Assembly: GCA_019635775.1 (NCBI GenBank)
Contig: JAHBYU010000010.1
Span: forward strand, 62,001-126,000
From: Rhizobiaceae bacterium
GTDB taxonomy: Bacteria; Pseudomonadota; Alphaproteobacteria; Rhizobiales; Rhizobiaceae
Direction: 5' to 3'
DNA: 64,000 bases
In this document: positions 34,722 to 44,167 of the stretch, in pieces
Numbering within the stretch: the stretch's first letter is position 1
Layout: every line of letters starts with the position of its first letter
Program-made: the position numbers and the translations under genes
Notes under the pieces: generated by a model
What the model was told of the DNA's origin: nothing
The model's database searches: none
Seen by the model: only the letters and a program-made list of their open reading frames with translations

Positions 34722-35789
34722 GTGAAGGCATTCCTCAGGCTTATCCTTGCGGCGGTTCTTGTTTCGGGCATCGCGGGATGCACCGGGGTGGCCTACTATG
34801 CGCAGTCGCTGGAGGGTCATGTCAAAATCATGACGGCGCGACAGAGCGTGGCAAGGCTTCTGGACGATCCTTCGGCGCCGGAAGCCCTGCGCGCGCAGAT
34901 GCGGGATGCGCAGGCGATTCGGCAGTTTGCCGTCGATGAACTGGCCTTGCCCGACAATCGCAGCTATCGCAGCTATGTCGATGTCGGTCACGAGGCCGTC
35001 ACCTGGGCTGTTTTCGCGGCACCGGAATTCTCGCTGAGCCTGCGCACCTGGTGCTTTCCGGTCTATGGCTGTGTTCCATACCGGGGATATTTTTCGAAGC
35101 AGGCGGCGGTGGAGTTCGCTTCGGAACTTCGGGATCAGGGGCTGGACGTCCATGTGTCGGGCGTCACCGCCTATTCGACGCTGGGTTGGTCGAGCGATCC
35201 GTTGCTGAGTACCATGTTCACTCAAGGCGAGACGGATCTCGCGGCCGTCGTCTTCCACGAACTGGCCCATCAGCGCGTCTATATCCAGGGCGATTCGGAA
35301 TTCAACGAAGCGTTCGCGGTCGCGGTCGAAACAACCGGCGTTCGGAAATGGCTGCGGCTCTCCGGCGATACTGCCGGACTGCGCCGATACGAAGCAGAAA
35401 GGGCACGCCGGGAACAGTTCGTTGCGCTGGTCACGATGACGCGCGCCGAGCTGGCGCGGATTTACGAGAGTTCCGGCAGCATGGATGAAAAGCGCGCGGC
35501 CAAGACGGTGGCAATGGACAAGATGAGGACACGCTACCGGCGGATGCGCGACAACAACTGGGGCGGATATGACGGCTATGACGCCTGGTTCGATGCTCCA
35601 ATCAACAACGCCAAGCTCGCAGCCGTTTCGGTCTACAGCGATCAGGTGGAGGCTTTCGTGCGCCTTTTCACGCTGTGTTCGGGCGATTATCCCCGGTTCT
35701 ATGCGTCCGTCCGCAAGCTCGGGAAGCTGGAAAGAGCAGATCGACTGGAGACGCTGAAGACGACGGAGCGATGCCTCGCGGCACGTTAG
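34722..35789 (+). CDS. Lipoprotein metallopeptidase, COG4324-type predicted aminopeptidase
   Basis: 355 residues with a lipoprotein signal (lipobox GIAGC, Cys20), so anchored in a membrane facing the periplasm. The zinc-site motif HELAH lies at about 184-188 and is followed by NEAFA, whose Glu is probably the third ligand, the usual gluzincin arrangement. A FSLSLRTWCFPVYGCVPYRGYF block with two Cys is typical of this family. The start is GTG at 34722 without a clear ribosome site, so the start is uncertain. Confidence 0.82.
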   Translation: MKAFLRLILAAVLVSGIAGCTGVAYYAQSLEGHVKIMTARQSVARLLDDPSAPEALRAQMRDAQAIRQFAVDELALPDNRSYRSYVDVGHEAVTWAVFAAPEFSLSLRTWCFPVYGCVPYRGYFSKQAAVEFASELRDQGLDVHVSGVTAYSTLGWSSDPLLSTMFTQGETDLAAVVFHELAHQRVYIQGDSEFNEAFAVAVETTGVRKWLRLSGDTAGLRRYEAERARREQFVALVTMTRAELARIYESSGSMDEKRAAKTVAMDKMRTRYRRMRDNNWGGYDGYDAWFDAPINNAKLAAVSVYSDQVEAFVRLFTLCSGDYPRFYASVRKLGKLERADRLETLKTTERCLAAR

Positions 35790-35852
35790 GCTACGCGGCC
35801 AAAATGGTCGCGCTTCGATTCAGTCAACGCCTGTGTCGCATCTTTTCGAGCG

Positions 35853-36362
35853 CTACTTGCAGCCCGATATGGAATCGAGCGCAGCGGTAATGCCCTTGAG
35901 CGAGAAAGAATAGCTCGTCTTGGTGCCGCGTCCCGAGGTCGCCTGAACCTGCATGTCCGATCCGCCCTTCATCGCGGCGATCAGTTGAGGTTCCTCTGCA
36001 GCATTCTCGACCCACGCGGACTTGCCCTTGGTGAACATGGAAAACTTCTTGTTGCCGACGGTGACCGACACTTTCGAGCCTTCGCGCAGGGCATAGCCTG
36101 CAATGAACTGCGGTTCGAAGGAAACGGCCTGACCAGGCCGCTGGCTGACGAAGAAGAACATCTGGCCGTGATCGACGTTGGCGGGCTGCATCGATTTCGG
36201 CTTAGGCACGGTCAGGACGTAGCAAACCCTGCCACTCTGCGCCTGATAACTGTAAGTCGCCCAGTCACCATGTTCCGCCATCTTGCGCGCGGACTGCGCA
36301 TAAGCGTGACCGGCAAATGCAACCATCGCCAGACCGGCAAAAATCGAGATCAAACCCCGCAT
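35853..36362 (-). CDS. IalB-family periplasmic protein
   Basis: About 169 residues from the ATG at 36362, giving a clean signal peptide (LISIFAGLAMVAFAGHAYAQ). The body matches the invasion-associated locus B family common in Hyphomicrobiales: GDWATYSYQ near the mature start, CYVLTVPKPKSM with a conserved Cys, and a final C near the end (SISGC) that probably forms a disulphide with it. The exact role is unknown; members are linked to envelope stress and host contact. The frame runs on to 36443 but those codons do not resemble a leader. Confidence 0.85.
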   Translation of the reverse strand: MRGLISIFAGLAMVAFAGHAYAQSARKMAEHGDWATYSYQAQSGRVCYVLTVPKPKSMQPANVDHGQMFFFVSQRPGQAVSFEPQFIAGYALREGSKVSVTVGNKKFSMFTKGKSAWVENAAEEPQLIAAMKGGSDMQVQATSGRGTKTSYSFSLKGITAALDSISGCK

Positions 36363-36621
36363 CGTCTTCCCGTTTTCCTTCCTTGAACCTGTCGCGCCAA
36401 AATGCCGTGCTTCGGACTTCGACCCAAGCTCAGTTGGGTTCATTTTGATTTAATCTGGGTTACCAAATGATGAATCCCGCCGATATAGGGAAGATTATCA
36501 CCAGCCAAGCTGCCCGCGCGACAGGGTACAGTTGTGCACTCGTCCCTCGTCAGGGTTCAAAGCCATGAAAACGGCAAGAGTTTGACCTCCAGGCCGGTGA
36601 TACCCACGCGCTGCCCTCAGG

Positions 36622-36966
36622 CTAGCCCGAAGTGAGCGCTTCCCTCGCGGCAAGCCTGTGTGCGGGCGTCATGTGAGCCCGTACCGCGGTTATGGCAGCG
36701 GTCAGCACCGCCATGTCATCGGTAAACCCAAGGCCGAGGATGAAGTCAGGAATGGTATCGGTGGGCAACACGAAGTAGCCCAGAGCCGCCAACAGGATGG
36801 CCTTGGTACGCAAGGGCGTCTTCTTGTCCAGCGCACAGAAGTAGCCCGCAACCACCTCGTCCATGAAGGGTATGTGCCGGGCAGCGCGCTTTGCGGTGCG
36901 CCAGAACTTGTCCCGGACTTCGCCCTCTTGAGCGTCTACAGTCTCTGCGCGAAACGCGTCTGCCAT
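36622..36966 (-). CDS. DUF1232 (YkvA-like) small membrane-associated protein
   Basis: 114 residues with the DUF1232 core: RTKAILLAALGYFVLPTDTIPDFI, where PxDxIPD is the family signature. One or two hydrophobic helices suggest membrane association. Function unknown for the family. A GAGGAG site precedes the ATG. It stands alone between the IalB-like and PCD genes. Confidence 0.9.
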   Translation of the reverse strand: MADAFRAETVDAQEGEVRDKFWRTAKRAARHIPFMDEVVAGYFCALDKKTPLRTKAILLAALGYFVLPTDTIPDFILGLGFTDDMAVLTAAITAVRAHMTPAHRLAAREALTSG

Positions 36967-37026
36967 CTGCTCTCATTCTCCTCACAACACGATGTGGTGA
37001 GATGGCGGTCGCGCCGCAAGGGGCGA

Positions 37027-37323
37027 TCAACCTGCCGCATAGCGGTTCATTCGTTTTGCAAGTTCAAAGTCCAGCGTCGTCACCCCGCCTGCGTCATGGG
37101 TGTTCAGGCTGACATCGACGGTCTTGTACACATTGCTCCAGTCGGGATGGTGGTCGAGCTTTTCCGCCGCCAAGGCTACGCGAGTCATGAAGGCAAAGGC
37201 CTCGCTGAAGTTACGGAACGTGAAGCGTTTGCTGATCGACAGGCCGTCGTCGGCCAGTGCCCATCCGTCCAGCTCAGCCAGGGCTTCTTCTATCGCCGGC
37301 CTGTCCAGCCGTTCCCGTGCCAT
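37027..37323 (-). CDS. phhB: Pterin-4a-carbinolamine dehydratase
   Basis: 98 residues from the ATG at 37323 (GGAGAG site upstream). It dehydrates the 4a-hydroxy-tetrahydrobiopterin made by aromatic amino acid hydroxylases, or serves in molybdopterin chemistry. The motif HHPDWSNVY with active-site His residues and the final NTHDAGGVTTLDFELA are characteristic. No phenylalanine hydroxylase gene is seen in the window. Confidence 0.93.
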   Translation of the reverse strand: MARERLDRPAIEEALAELDGWALADDGLSISKRFTFRNFSEAFAFMTRVALAAEKLDHHPDWSNVYKTVDVSLNTHDAGGVTTLDFELAKRMNRYAAG

Positions 37324-37359
37324 TTGCTCTCCTGTTCGAGGCAAGCTTGCAACCGCTGC

Positions 37360-37956
37360 CTACCGCATGATCTGCGCGGAGTCGGTAGTATCGGTCACGA
37401 AATTGGCGAGGCGCGCATCAGATCCGGTCAGAGGCCACGCTTCCTCGATGATGTATGGACCCCCGCCAACCGATTCGCGGGAAGACATCAGCACGAACCT
37501 TCCTACCCGGAACGTGGCCGCGGAGAAGTTTCCTCGCGCCGACAGATATCGCGCGACCTCGCTGGGGCTGGAATTGCGCAGGCGCGCGAGCGTCACATGC
37601 GGCGTGAACTTGCGTGGATCGGAGGGTATGCCGAGCCGCTGGCAGATGCGGTCGATCTCGCCCTGCAGCGCATTGAGGTCAGGCGAAGCCCTGGTTCCGG
37701 CATAAATGGCGTGCGGCTTCTTCGATCCGAAGGCGCCGACCCCAGACAGGGTGAGCGAGAAGGATGGGCGGCGGACACGGTCGAGCGCATTGGCTATCTC
37801 GTCGGCGACATGTCCTTCGACATCACCGATGAAGCGCAGTGTCAGGTGGTAGTTTTCAACGTCTATCCAGCGTGCGCCAGGCAGACCTCCCCGCAGGAGG
37901 GACAGAGAAAGCGCGGCATCACGTGGAATTTCGAGGGCGGTGAAAAGTCGCGGCAT
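37360..37956 (-). CDS. thpR: RNA 2',3'-cyclic phosphodiesterase (ThpR, 2H family)
   Basis: 198 residues from the ATG at 37956. Two H-x-T-L motifs (HLTLRFIG and HVTLARL) mark the 2H phosphoesterase active site. These enzymes open 2',3'-cyclic phosphates to 2'-phosphates on RNA ends (formerly LigT). GGGAG precedes the start; the frame extends 22 codons upstream without a better start. It lies 36 bp from the PCD gene and may share a transcript with it. Confidence 0.9.
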   Translation of the reverse strand: MPRLFTALEIPRDAALSLSLLRGGLPGARWIDVENYHLTLRFIGDVEGHVADEIANALDRVRRPSFSLTLSGVGAFGSKKPHAIYAGTRASPDLNALQGEIDRICQRLGIPSDPRKFTPHVTLARLRNSSPSEVARYLSARGNFSAATFRVGRFVLMSSRESVGGGPYIIEEAWPLTGSDARLANFVTDTTDSAQIMR

Positions 37957-38080
37957 GGCCAGGCTCCCTTCCTCGAATCGTACTCTTGAGCTCAGCGAAT
38001 CATCGATCCGGCTGGCGAGCAAGCGGTTTTTCGCAACCGCACACGGATCAGGTGCGCTGCCGTTGCGTCAGTCGCTCGAC

Positions 38081-38743
38081 CTATTCTTCGTTGTCGGCGC
38101 TTGCTTCCGAGGGTTTGTCCGCGATGGCCTTTTCAACCATTGGAAGCGCCAGTTCGACCATGCGCTCCACGCCTGCCGCATTCGGATGCATGCCGTCTTC
38201 AAGCAGGAATGCCGGATTGGCGGCAACACCGTCGAGAAAGAACGGGTAGAGGGGAATGCCGTATTTTTCGGCAAGGTCGGGATAGATGGCGTCGAACGCC
38301 TCCCGGTAATCCTGTCCAAGATTGGGAGCTGCGAGCATGCCCGCGAGGAGCACGCCGATGTTGCGCTCCTTGAGACGGGCGATGATCGCGTCGAGATTCT
38401 TCCTGGTGATTTCGGGACCGATGCCGCGCAGCATGTCGTTCGCACCAAGTTCGAGAATCACCAGTCGGGTGCCGTCTGGCACCGACCAGTCGAGCCGCGA
38501 CAGACCGCCTGCGGTTGTGTCTCCCGACACACCTGCGTTTGCAATCACGACATCGTGACCTTTTGCCCGCAGCGCCTTTTCCAGCTTTTCAGGAAAGCTG
38601 TGCCCAGCATCCAGGCCGTAACCGGCCATCAGGCTGTCGCCAAAACCTACGATTCTGTAGGGATCGGCCAAGACGGCGACAGCGGAGCCCACAAGCACAA
38701 TGGCGGCCAGCAAGATGGGACGAAAAGAGAAATTGAAACCCAT
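38081..38743 (-). CDS. tesA: TesA-like periplasmic acyl-CoA thioesterase/arylesterase
   Basis: 220 residues with a signal peptide (FRPILLAAIVLVGSAVAVLA) and all SGNH blocks: GFGDSLMAGYG (Ser), NAGVSGDTTAGG (Gly), LELGANDMLRG (Asn) and EDGMHPNAAG (Asp, His). The open frame reaches 39220 but that lies antisense to the ABC gene. It diverges from ybbA with 64 bp between starts, reproducing the tesA/ybbA-ybbP arrangement of E. coli and many proteobacteria. Confidence 0.93.
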   Translation of the reverse strand: MGFNFSFRPILLAAIVLVGSAVAVLADPYRIVGFGDSLMAGYGLDAGHSFPEKLEKALRAKGHDVVIANAGVSGDTTAGGLSRLDWSVPDGTRLVILELGANDMLRGIGPEITRKNLDAIIARLKERNIGVLLAGMLAAPNLGQDYREAFDAIYPDLAEKYGIPLYPFFLDGVAANPAFLLEDGMHPNAAGVERMVELALPMVEKAIADKPSEASADNEE

Positions 38744-38807
38744 GTGGTAAAGCCCATATGACGAGGGACACCCTCGTCTCCTGCCTGACATATAGGATAA
38801 TTTCCCG

Positions 38808-39497
38808 GTGACAGAACCTGCCATCCAGTTGAGGGACGTTTCGCTTACGCTCGGACAGGGCGCTTCATCGGTGCATGTGCTGAAGGGGATCAACCTCGAT
38901 GTGGCACAGGGCGAGGCAACGGGTATCGTGGGTCCGTCAGGATCCGGGAAGTCGACCCTTCTGATGGTTCTTGCCGGCCTTGAACGCGTGGATTCCGGTG
39001 TCGTGCGTATCGCCGGCACCCTGATCAACGACAAGAGCGAAGACCAGATCGCCGCGTTCCGGGGACGAAACGTCGGGATCGTGTTCCAGTCTTTCCACCT
39101 CATTCCCAACATGACGGCTCTTGAAAACGTTGCGGTTCCGCTGGAGCTTGCCGGGCACGCCGATCCTTTCGCGGCAGCCGCGCGCGAGCTTGCCTCGGTG
39201 GGGCTTTCGGAGCGCACCACCCATTATCCCGGCGAACTGTCCGGCGGCGAACAGCAACGCGTGGCAATCGCGCGGGCGCTCGCGCCCGAGCCGCACATCC
39301 TCATCGCCGATGAGCCGACAGGCAACCTCGATCAGGTTACCGGACGCCAGATCGCCGACCTTCTCTTCGCCAAGGCTGCCGAACGTGGCATGACGCTGGT
39401 GCTCGTCACGCACGACCCTTCGCTGGCGGCGCGGTGCACGCGTCAGGTTTCGATGCGCTCCGGACGCATGGAACCACCAGCGTCGGAGGCCGCCTGA
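38808..39497 (+). CDS. ybbA: ABC transporter ATP-binding protein YbbA
   Basis: 229 residues with Walker A (GPSGSGKST), the LolD/MacB-like Q-loop (VFQSFHLIPNMTALENV), signature LSGGEQQRVAIARAL and Walker B (ILIADEPTGNLD). It powers the large permease encoded one base downstream. The pair probably moves lipids or hydrophobic molecules from the inner membrane; the precise cargo is not known. The start is GTG. Confidence 0.93.
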   Translation: MTEPAIQLRDVSLTLGQGASSVHVLKGINLDVAQGEATGIVGPSGSGKSTLLMVLAGLERVDSGVVRIAGTLINDKSEDQIAAFRGRNVGIVFQSFHLIPNMTALENVAVPLELAGHADPFAAAARELASVGLSERTTHYPGELSGGEQQRVAIARALAPEPHILIADEPTGNLDQVTGRQIADLLFAKAAERGMTLVLVTHDPSLAARCTRQVSMRSGRMEPPASEAA

Positions 39498-39498
39498 C

Positions 39499-42123
39499 AT
39501 GGCGGTCGACGACGTCGCATCCTCAACTGGCCGGACGGCGATGTTCACGCGGTCGCCAAGCGAGCGCGGGTCCCGATCCGCGCTGACAACGCTGCGCCTT
39601 GCGCTGCGGTTCTCCATGCGTGAGATGCGCGGCGGGCTTTCAGGCTTTGTGATCTTCATCACGTGCATCGCGCTTGGCGTCGCAGCAATCGGCGGTGTCA
39701 ACTCCGTCGCGCGCTCGATTACAGCGGGTGTCGCCGAGGAAGGACAGGCGCTGCTTGGCGGCGACATGCGCTTCGAACTGAACCAGCGCGTCGCCACGGA
39801 GGCCGAGCAAGCGTTCCTGGCCAGCCTGGGTACCGTCGCGGAAAGTGCGGACATGCGCACAATGGCGCGGCTGGAAGACGGCTCGGACCAGGCGCTGGTC
39901 GAGGCGAAGGCCGTGGACAGGGCCTACCCTCTCTATGGCGAACTGATCACCGAGCCGGCCCTCCCGCAATCGGAGCTATTCGAAGCGCGCGATGGGGTTT
40001 TCGGCGCGGTTGCTCCCGAATTGCTATTCGAACGGCTTGGCATCAAGCCTGGTGCGCGGATCAAGCTCGGCACGGCTACTTTCGAATTGCGCGCGCTGCT
40101 GGTCAGCGAACCGGATGCTGCCTCCGACGGTTTCGGCTTCGCGCCGCGCCTCCTCCTGTCGCTCGACGGGCTGCAGGCATCCGGACTGATCCAGCCGGGC
40201 AGTCTGGTCGAACATGCCTACAAGATCCGCCTTGGGGAGCAGGCAAGCGAAGCAGACCTGACCCTTATCCGGGAGCGCGCCGCACAGGAGTTCCCGCAGG
40301 CTGGCTGGTCGATCCGCACCAGACTGAACGCCGCTCCGGCGCTTTCCGCCAACATCGAACGGTTCTCGCAGTTCCTGACGCTGGTCGGCCTGACTGCGCT
40401 GGTGGTTGGCGGCGTCGGCGTCGCCAACGCTGTACGCGCCTATCTGGACAGCAAGCGCGGCGTCATCGCCACCTTGAAGAGCCTCGGCGCGTCCGGCCGC
40501 TTCGTATTTGCGCTGTACCTGATCCAGATGCTGCTGGTTTCTGGCGTCGGAATCGTTCTTGGCCTGGCGCTTGGAGCGTTGATGCCCTTCGCGGCCCAGT
40601 CGGCTCTCGCGTCCGTCATTCCTGTGCCGGCAAATGTCGGCTTCTATCCTTCGGCTCTGGGGATGGCGGCGCTCTTCGGACTTCTTGTCACGCTTGCATT
40701 CTCGATACTGCCGCTCGGTTGGGCGCGGGATATACCCGCCACGGCACTTTTCCGGGAAATGGGCTTCGAGGGACGCGCCTGGCCCCGGCGTGTCTATGTC
40801 CTGTCAGCGCTGGTCATCGCGGCGCTGCTGGCAGCGCTTGCCATATGGATGGCAAACGACAGACGAATCGCCACCGTTTTTGTCGGTGCAGTCATCTTCT
40901 CGTTTATCGTTCTGCGCGGCGTTGGCTATCTCGTGCAGTGGCTGGCGCGCAGAAGCCCGCGCGTGCGTTCGGTTGCCCTCCGTCTTGCGATTGGCAACAT
41001 CCATCGAACCGGCGCGCTGACGCCGTCGGTCGTTCTGTCGCTCGGCCTTGGCCTCACCCTGCTGGTAACGCTTGCGTTGATCGACGGCAATCTCAGGCGG
41101 CAGATTGCCGGGACCTTGCCGGAGCGTGCCCCGAACTTCTTCTTCGTGGATATACAGAGTGGCGAGGTAGACGATTTTTCGTCCTTCGCCACCGCCGAGG
41201 CGCCAGGTGCGAAACTGGTGCGCGTTCCGATGCTGCGGGGGCGCATCGTGCAGCTGAACGGCGTCGACGTTCAGAGTATCCAGATACCTCCGGAGGGAGC
41301 CTGGGTCCTGCGGGGCGATCGCGGCATAACCTATGCGGCCAGGGTTCCCGAAAGTTCGACGCTGGCCGAGGGCGAATGGTGGCCGGAAGACTATTCGGGC
41401 GAGCCGCTGGTCTCCTTCTCCGCGCAGGAGGCCGGCGAGATCGGGCTGAAAATCGGGGATACGATAACGGTCAACGTGCTTGGCCGCGACATTACGGCGA
41501 GGATCGCCAATCTGCGCAATGTAGAGTGGGAATCGATGTCCATCAACTTCGTCATGGTGTTCTCGCCGAATACGTTCGCTGGCGCGCCCCACAGCTGGCT
41601 TGCCACGCTGACGGTTCCTGATGCGGCCGTCGCCGACGAAGCCCGCATCCTGAACGCGGTGACGCGCAATTTCCCTGCGGTCACGACTGTTCGGGTCAAA
41701 GATGCCCTCGATGTCGTCAACCGCATTGTCGGGCAGCTGGGCACCGCCATCCGGGCGGCCGCAAGCGTCGCACTGATCGCGTCCGTGCTCGTTCTGTCGG
41801 GAGCGCTGGCGGCGGGCAACCGCGCGCGCGTCCATGATGCCGTTGTCCTCAAGACACTCGGCGCGACCCGACGGACGCTTATCACCGCATTTTCGCTCGA
41901 ATACGCACTGATCGGGCTGGCGACGGCCATCTTTGCTCTTTTCGCGGGTGGTGTCGCCGCCTGGTACGTGGTGTCGCAGGTGATGCGGCTGCCATCGGTC
42001 TTCCTGCCCGAGGTTGCGGTTGGAACGGTTGTGGCCGCGTTGGTCCTGACAGTCGGGTTCGGACTCGCGGGCACGTGGCGGGTGCTTGGTCACAAAGCGG
42101 CTCCGGTCCTGCGCAACCTTTAA
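39499..42123 (+). CDS. ybbP: FtsX-type ABC transporter permease YbbP
   Basis: 874 residues: an N-terminal membrane helix, a large periplasmic domain, three central helices with an FtsX domain (LTLVGLTALVVGGVGVANAV), further helices, a second periplasmic region, and a C-terminal FtsX domain (ASVALIASVLVLSGALAAG, VVLKTLGATRRTLITAF). The duplicated FtsX layout is that of YbbP-type permeases. It overlaps no neighbour and begins one base after ybbA. Confidence 0.93.
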   Translation: MAVDDVASSTGRTAMFTRSPSERGSRSALTTLRLALRFSMREMRGGLSGFVIFITCIALGVAAIGGVNSVARSITAGVAEEGQALLGGDMRFELNQRVATEAEQAFLASLGTVAESADMRTMARLEDGSDQALVEAKAVDRAYPLYGELITEPALPQSELFEARDGVFGAVAPELLFERLGIKPGARIKLGTATFELRALLVSEPDAASDGFGFAPRLLLSLDGLQASGLIQPGSLVEHAYKIRLGEQASEADLTLIRERAAQEFPQAGWSIRTRLNAAPALSANIERFSQFLTLVGLTALVVGGVGVANAVRAYLDSKRGVIATLKSLGASGRFVFALYLIQMLLVSGVGIVLGLALGALMPFAAQSALASVIPVPANVGFYPSALGMAALFGLLVTLAFSILPLGWARDIPATALFREMGFEGRAWPRRVYVLSALVIAALLAALAIWMANDRRIATVFVGAVIFSFIVLRGVGYLVQWLARRSPRVRSVALRLAIGNIHRTGALTPSVVLSLGLGLTLLVTLALIDGNLRRQIAGTLPERAPNFFFVDIQSGEVDDFSSFATAEAPGAKLVRVPMLRGRIVQLNGVDVQSIQIPPEGAWVLRGDRGITYAARVPESSTLAEGEWWPEDYSGEPLVSFSAQEAGEIGLKIGDTITVNVLGRDITARIANLRNVEWESMSINFVMVFSPNTFAGAPHSWLATLTVPDAAVADEARILNAVTRNFPAVTTVRVKDALDVVNRIVGQLGTAIRAAASVALIASVLVLSGALAAGNRARVHDAVVLKTLGATRRTLITAFSLEYALIGLATAIFALFAGGVAAWYVVSQVMRLPSVFLPEVAVGTVVAALVLTVGFGLAGTWRVLGHKAAPVLRNL

Positions 42124-42209
42124 CCGAGCCGACCAACCGGCCCTCCGGTAACGGACGTGTGATGACAAAAAGTTCATCCGCTCACAAAACGTTGCAGCCC
42201 GTTATGCTC

Positions 42210-42238
42210 TTGTCCTTTTCTGCGGGACACATCATATT
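42210..42238 (+). promoter_or_regulatory. Putative promoter of the BAX-inhibitor-like gene
   Basis: TTGTCC (42210-42215), a 17-bp spacer, then CATATT (42233-42238), close to the alphaproteobacterial vegetative consensus, 85 bp before the next gene start. Confidence 0.35.
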
Positions 42239-42322
42239 TCCGGCAGGCATGCTGGAGCCTCGCCAGCGGCGCCTGGGCGTATGCCCGACACCCGACGAGG
42301 CAGGAGCAATGTGAGGAATCCA

Positions 42323-43102
42323 ATGGCTGAACTCCGCAATCAGACGCGAGCCGTGCCAAACGCCGGCAGCCGCGTCGACACTTCGATCGACGAAGGCCTG
42401 CGCGCCTATATGATCAAAGTCTACAACCTGATGGCGCTTGGCCTCGCCATTACAGGCGTGGCGGCGCTCGCCACCGTGACGATGGCGACGACCAACGATC
42501 CCGCCAGCGCCGTCGCGACACTGGCCAATGGCAAGATGCTGACGAGCTTTGGCGTTGCGATCTTCGGTTCGCCGCTCAAGTGGGTGGTCATGCTCGCCCC
42601 GCTCGGCATGGTGTTTTTCCTGAGCGCACGCATCCACACTCTGTCGGTTTCGGCCGCGCAGACCATGTTCTGGGTCTTCGCCGCGCTGATGGGCCTGTCG
42701 CTGTCGTCGATCTTCCTGGTCTACACCACGCAGAGCATTGTGCAGACGTTCTTCATCACGGCAGCGGCTTTTGGCTCCCTGTCGCTTTGGGGATACACGA
42801 CGCGCCGCGACCTGACGGGAATGGGCACGTTCCTGTTCATGGGCCTGATCGGCCTGATCATTGCGATGGTGGTGAACATCTTCCTGGCGTCGCCTGCCAT
42901 GCAGTTCGCCATCTCGGCGATCGGCGTGCTGATCTTCGCCGGCCTGACGGCTTACGACACGCAGAAGATCAAGGAGATGTATTTCGAGGGCGACGAGGTT
43001 CTCGTTGCTGGCCGCAAGGCGATCATGGGCGCGCTGACGCTCTACCTCGACTTCATCAACCTGTTCACGTTCCTGCTGTCCTTCCTGGGCAACCGCGAGT
43101 AG
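42323..43102 (+). CDS. BAX inhibitor-1/YccA-family membrane protein
   Basis: 259 residues with seven hydrophobic segments and the family's C-terminal pattern (LTAYDTQKIKEMY with the conserved Asp pair region). Related proteins form pH-sensitive calcium leak channels (BsYetJ) or interact with FtsH (YccA). The ATG at 42323 follows GAGGA; an open frame exists 14 codons earlier without such a site. A strong terminator follows the stop. Confidence 0.92.
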   Translation: MAELRNQTRAVPNAGSRVDTSIDEGLRAYMIKVYNLMALGLAITGVAALATVTMATTNDPASAVATLANGKMLTSFGVAIFGSPLKWVVMLAPLGMVFFLSARIHTLSVSAAQTMFWVFAALMGLSLSSIFLVYTTQSIVQTFFITAAAFGSLSLWGYTTRRDLTGMGTFLFMGLIGLIIAMVVNIFLASPAMQFAISAIGVLIFAGLTAYDTQKIKEMYFEGDEVLVAGRKAIMGALTLYLDFINLFTFLLSFLGNRE

Positions 43103-43134
43103 CCGCCCGGCACACTCCGGATGGAAAATGACTG

Positions 43135-43168
43135 AAAAGGGCGGTCTGCGGATCGCCCTTTTCTTTTG
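43135..43168 (+). terminator. Rho-independent terminator
   Basis: AAAAGGGCG / CGCCCTTTT stem with a 10-base loop followed by TTTTCTTTT, 32 bp past the BAX-inhibitor-like gene. Confidence 0.9.
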
Positions 43169-43194
43169 CCCCGGTTGCTGATTTTCATCACTTC

Positions 43195-43794
43195 ATGACA
43201 AGTGAACGCAATAGGGACGACATACGCATCCGGCCAGCAACGGTCGGCGACATTGGCACGATTACAGCAATTTACGCCGACGCCGTTTCGAACGGCACCG
43301 CGAGTTACGAACTTGATCCGCCAGACCGAGCGGAGATGGAAACAAGGTTTGTTGCGCTGAACCGGGGAGGTTTTCCCTACATCGTTGCCGAGAGCGATGG
43401 TCGGATACTGGGCTATGCTTATGCCGGACCGTTCCGAACCAGACCCGCCTACCGGTTCATCGTCGAGGATTCCATCTATCTGTCACCGGACGCCAGGGGC
43501 CGAGGCATTGGGCGCCTGCTGCTAGAGCAACTGGTACTCGAGGTGGAGCGACTGGGATTTCGACAGATCGTCGCCGTGATAGGCGATGGCCGTTCGGACA
43601 GCGCTTCCGTGAAGCTGCACGGAAGATGCGGCTTCCGATTCAGTGGCCGCTTGGAAGGATCAGGCTACAAGCACGGACGCTGGCTTGACACCATCTTCAT
43701 GCAAAGGTCGCTCAACGGCGGTAACGCGTCCGATCCCGATCCTGACTTTCGTTCGGAGCAGGGTGTAGGCGGCGGCAGACAGCTCAGGCCTTGA
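43195..43794 (+). CDS. GNAT N-acetyltransferase, phosphinothricin-acetyltransferase (Pat) type
   Basis: 199 residues. The Pat/MddA pattern is seen: IRPATVGDIGTITAIYADAV, YELDPP, GYAYAGPFRTRPAYRF and the acetyl-CoA loop DARGRGIGRLLLEQL, then VKLHGRCGFRFSGRLEGSGYKHGRWLD shortened here to its features. Such enzymes acetylate methionine derivatives, phosphinothricin or similar amino acids. The C-terminal ~25 residues are a disordered extension, and the gene end overlaps the convergent DUF2794 gene by 11 bp. Confidence 0.9.
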   Translation: MTSERNRDDIRIRPATVGDIGTITAIYADAVSNGTASYELDPPDRAEMETRFVALNRGGFPYIVAESDGRILGYAYAGPFRTRPAYRFIVEDSIYLSPDARGRGIGRLLLEQLVLEVERLGFRQIVAVIGDGRSDSASVKLHGRCGFRFSGRLEGSGYKHGRWLDTIFMQRSLNGGNASDPDPDFRSEQGVGGGRQLRP

Positions 43795-44167
43795 CCAGCC
43801 TGAGCTTGCTGTCAAACACGGTCAGCACTTTCGTCAGGTCGTGCCCACGGCGCAGGATTGTTCCGGTGGAGGAGATCACCGACCACACGCCCTGCTTTCG
43901 GGCAAGCGCCGGGGTCTTGGCGATTCTGTAGAGAGGCGTTTCGCTTGTGCGCCTGAAGACGGAGAACACAGCCCGGTCCGCCAGATGGTCGATGGCGTAG
44001 TCCCGCCACTCGTTGGCGGCCACCATGCGTCCGTATATCCTCAGGATCTGATCGAGCTCGCGCCGCTGAAACGTTACCGGCATGCCCAGCCGTTCGCGTC
44101 GCACCTCGTTCAACGGGATCAAGATCGAGGAATCGTCCGTTTCCTCCGTCCCGCCGGAACGCTCCAT
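43784..44167 (-). CDS. DUF2794 family protein
   Basis: 127 residues from the ATG at 44167, chosen because an AGGA site lies eight bases upstream; ATGs at 44182 and 44230 are alternatives. The DUF2794 core is clear (MPVTFQRRELDQILRIYGRM, EWRDYAIDHLADRAVFSVFR). The family is nearly confined to Alphaproteobacteria and has no assigned role. Confidence 0.9.
   Translation of the reverse strand: MERSGGTEETDDSSILIPLNEVRRERLGMPVTFQRRELDQILRIYGRMVAANEWRDYAIDHLADRAVFSVFRRTSETPLYRIAKTPALARKQGVWSVISSTGTILRRGHDLTKVLTVFDSKLRLVKA

Noticed and set aside
34320-35270. 316-codon minus-strand frame before and inside the aminopeptidase gene
   Set aside because: Overlaps the HELAH-containing gene and has no family resemblance.
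36658-37989. 443-codon plus-strand frame across DUF1232, PCD and ThpR
   Set aside because: Three recognisable minus-strand genes with ribosome sites occupy the same DNA.
39663-41621. 652-codon plus-strand frame inside ybbP
   Set aside because: Different frame of the same strand as the well-supported YbbP permease; Arg/Ala/Gly-rich shadow.
40804-42177. 457-codon minus-strand frame opposite ybbP
   Set aside because: Shadow of ybbP; charged, low-complexity antisense composition.
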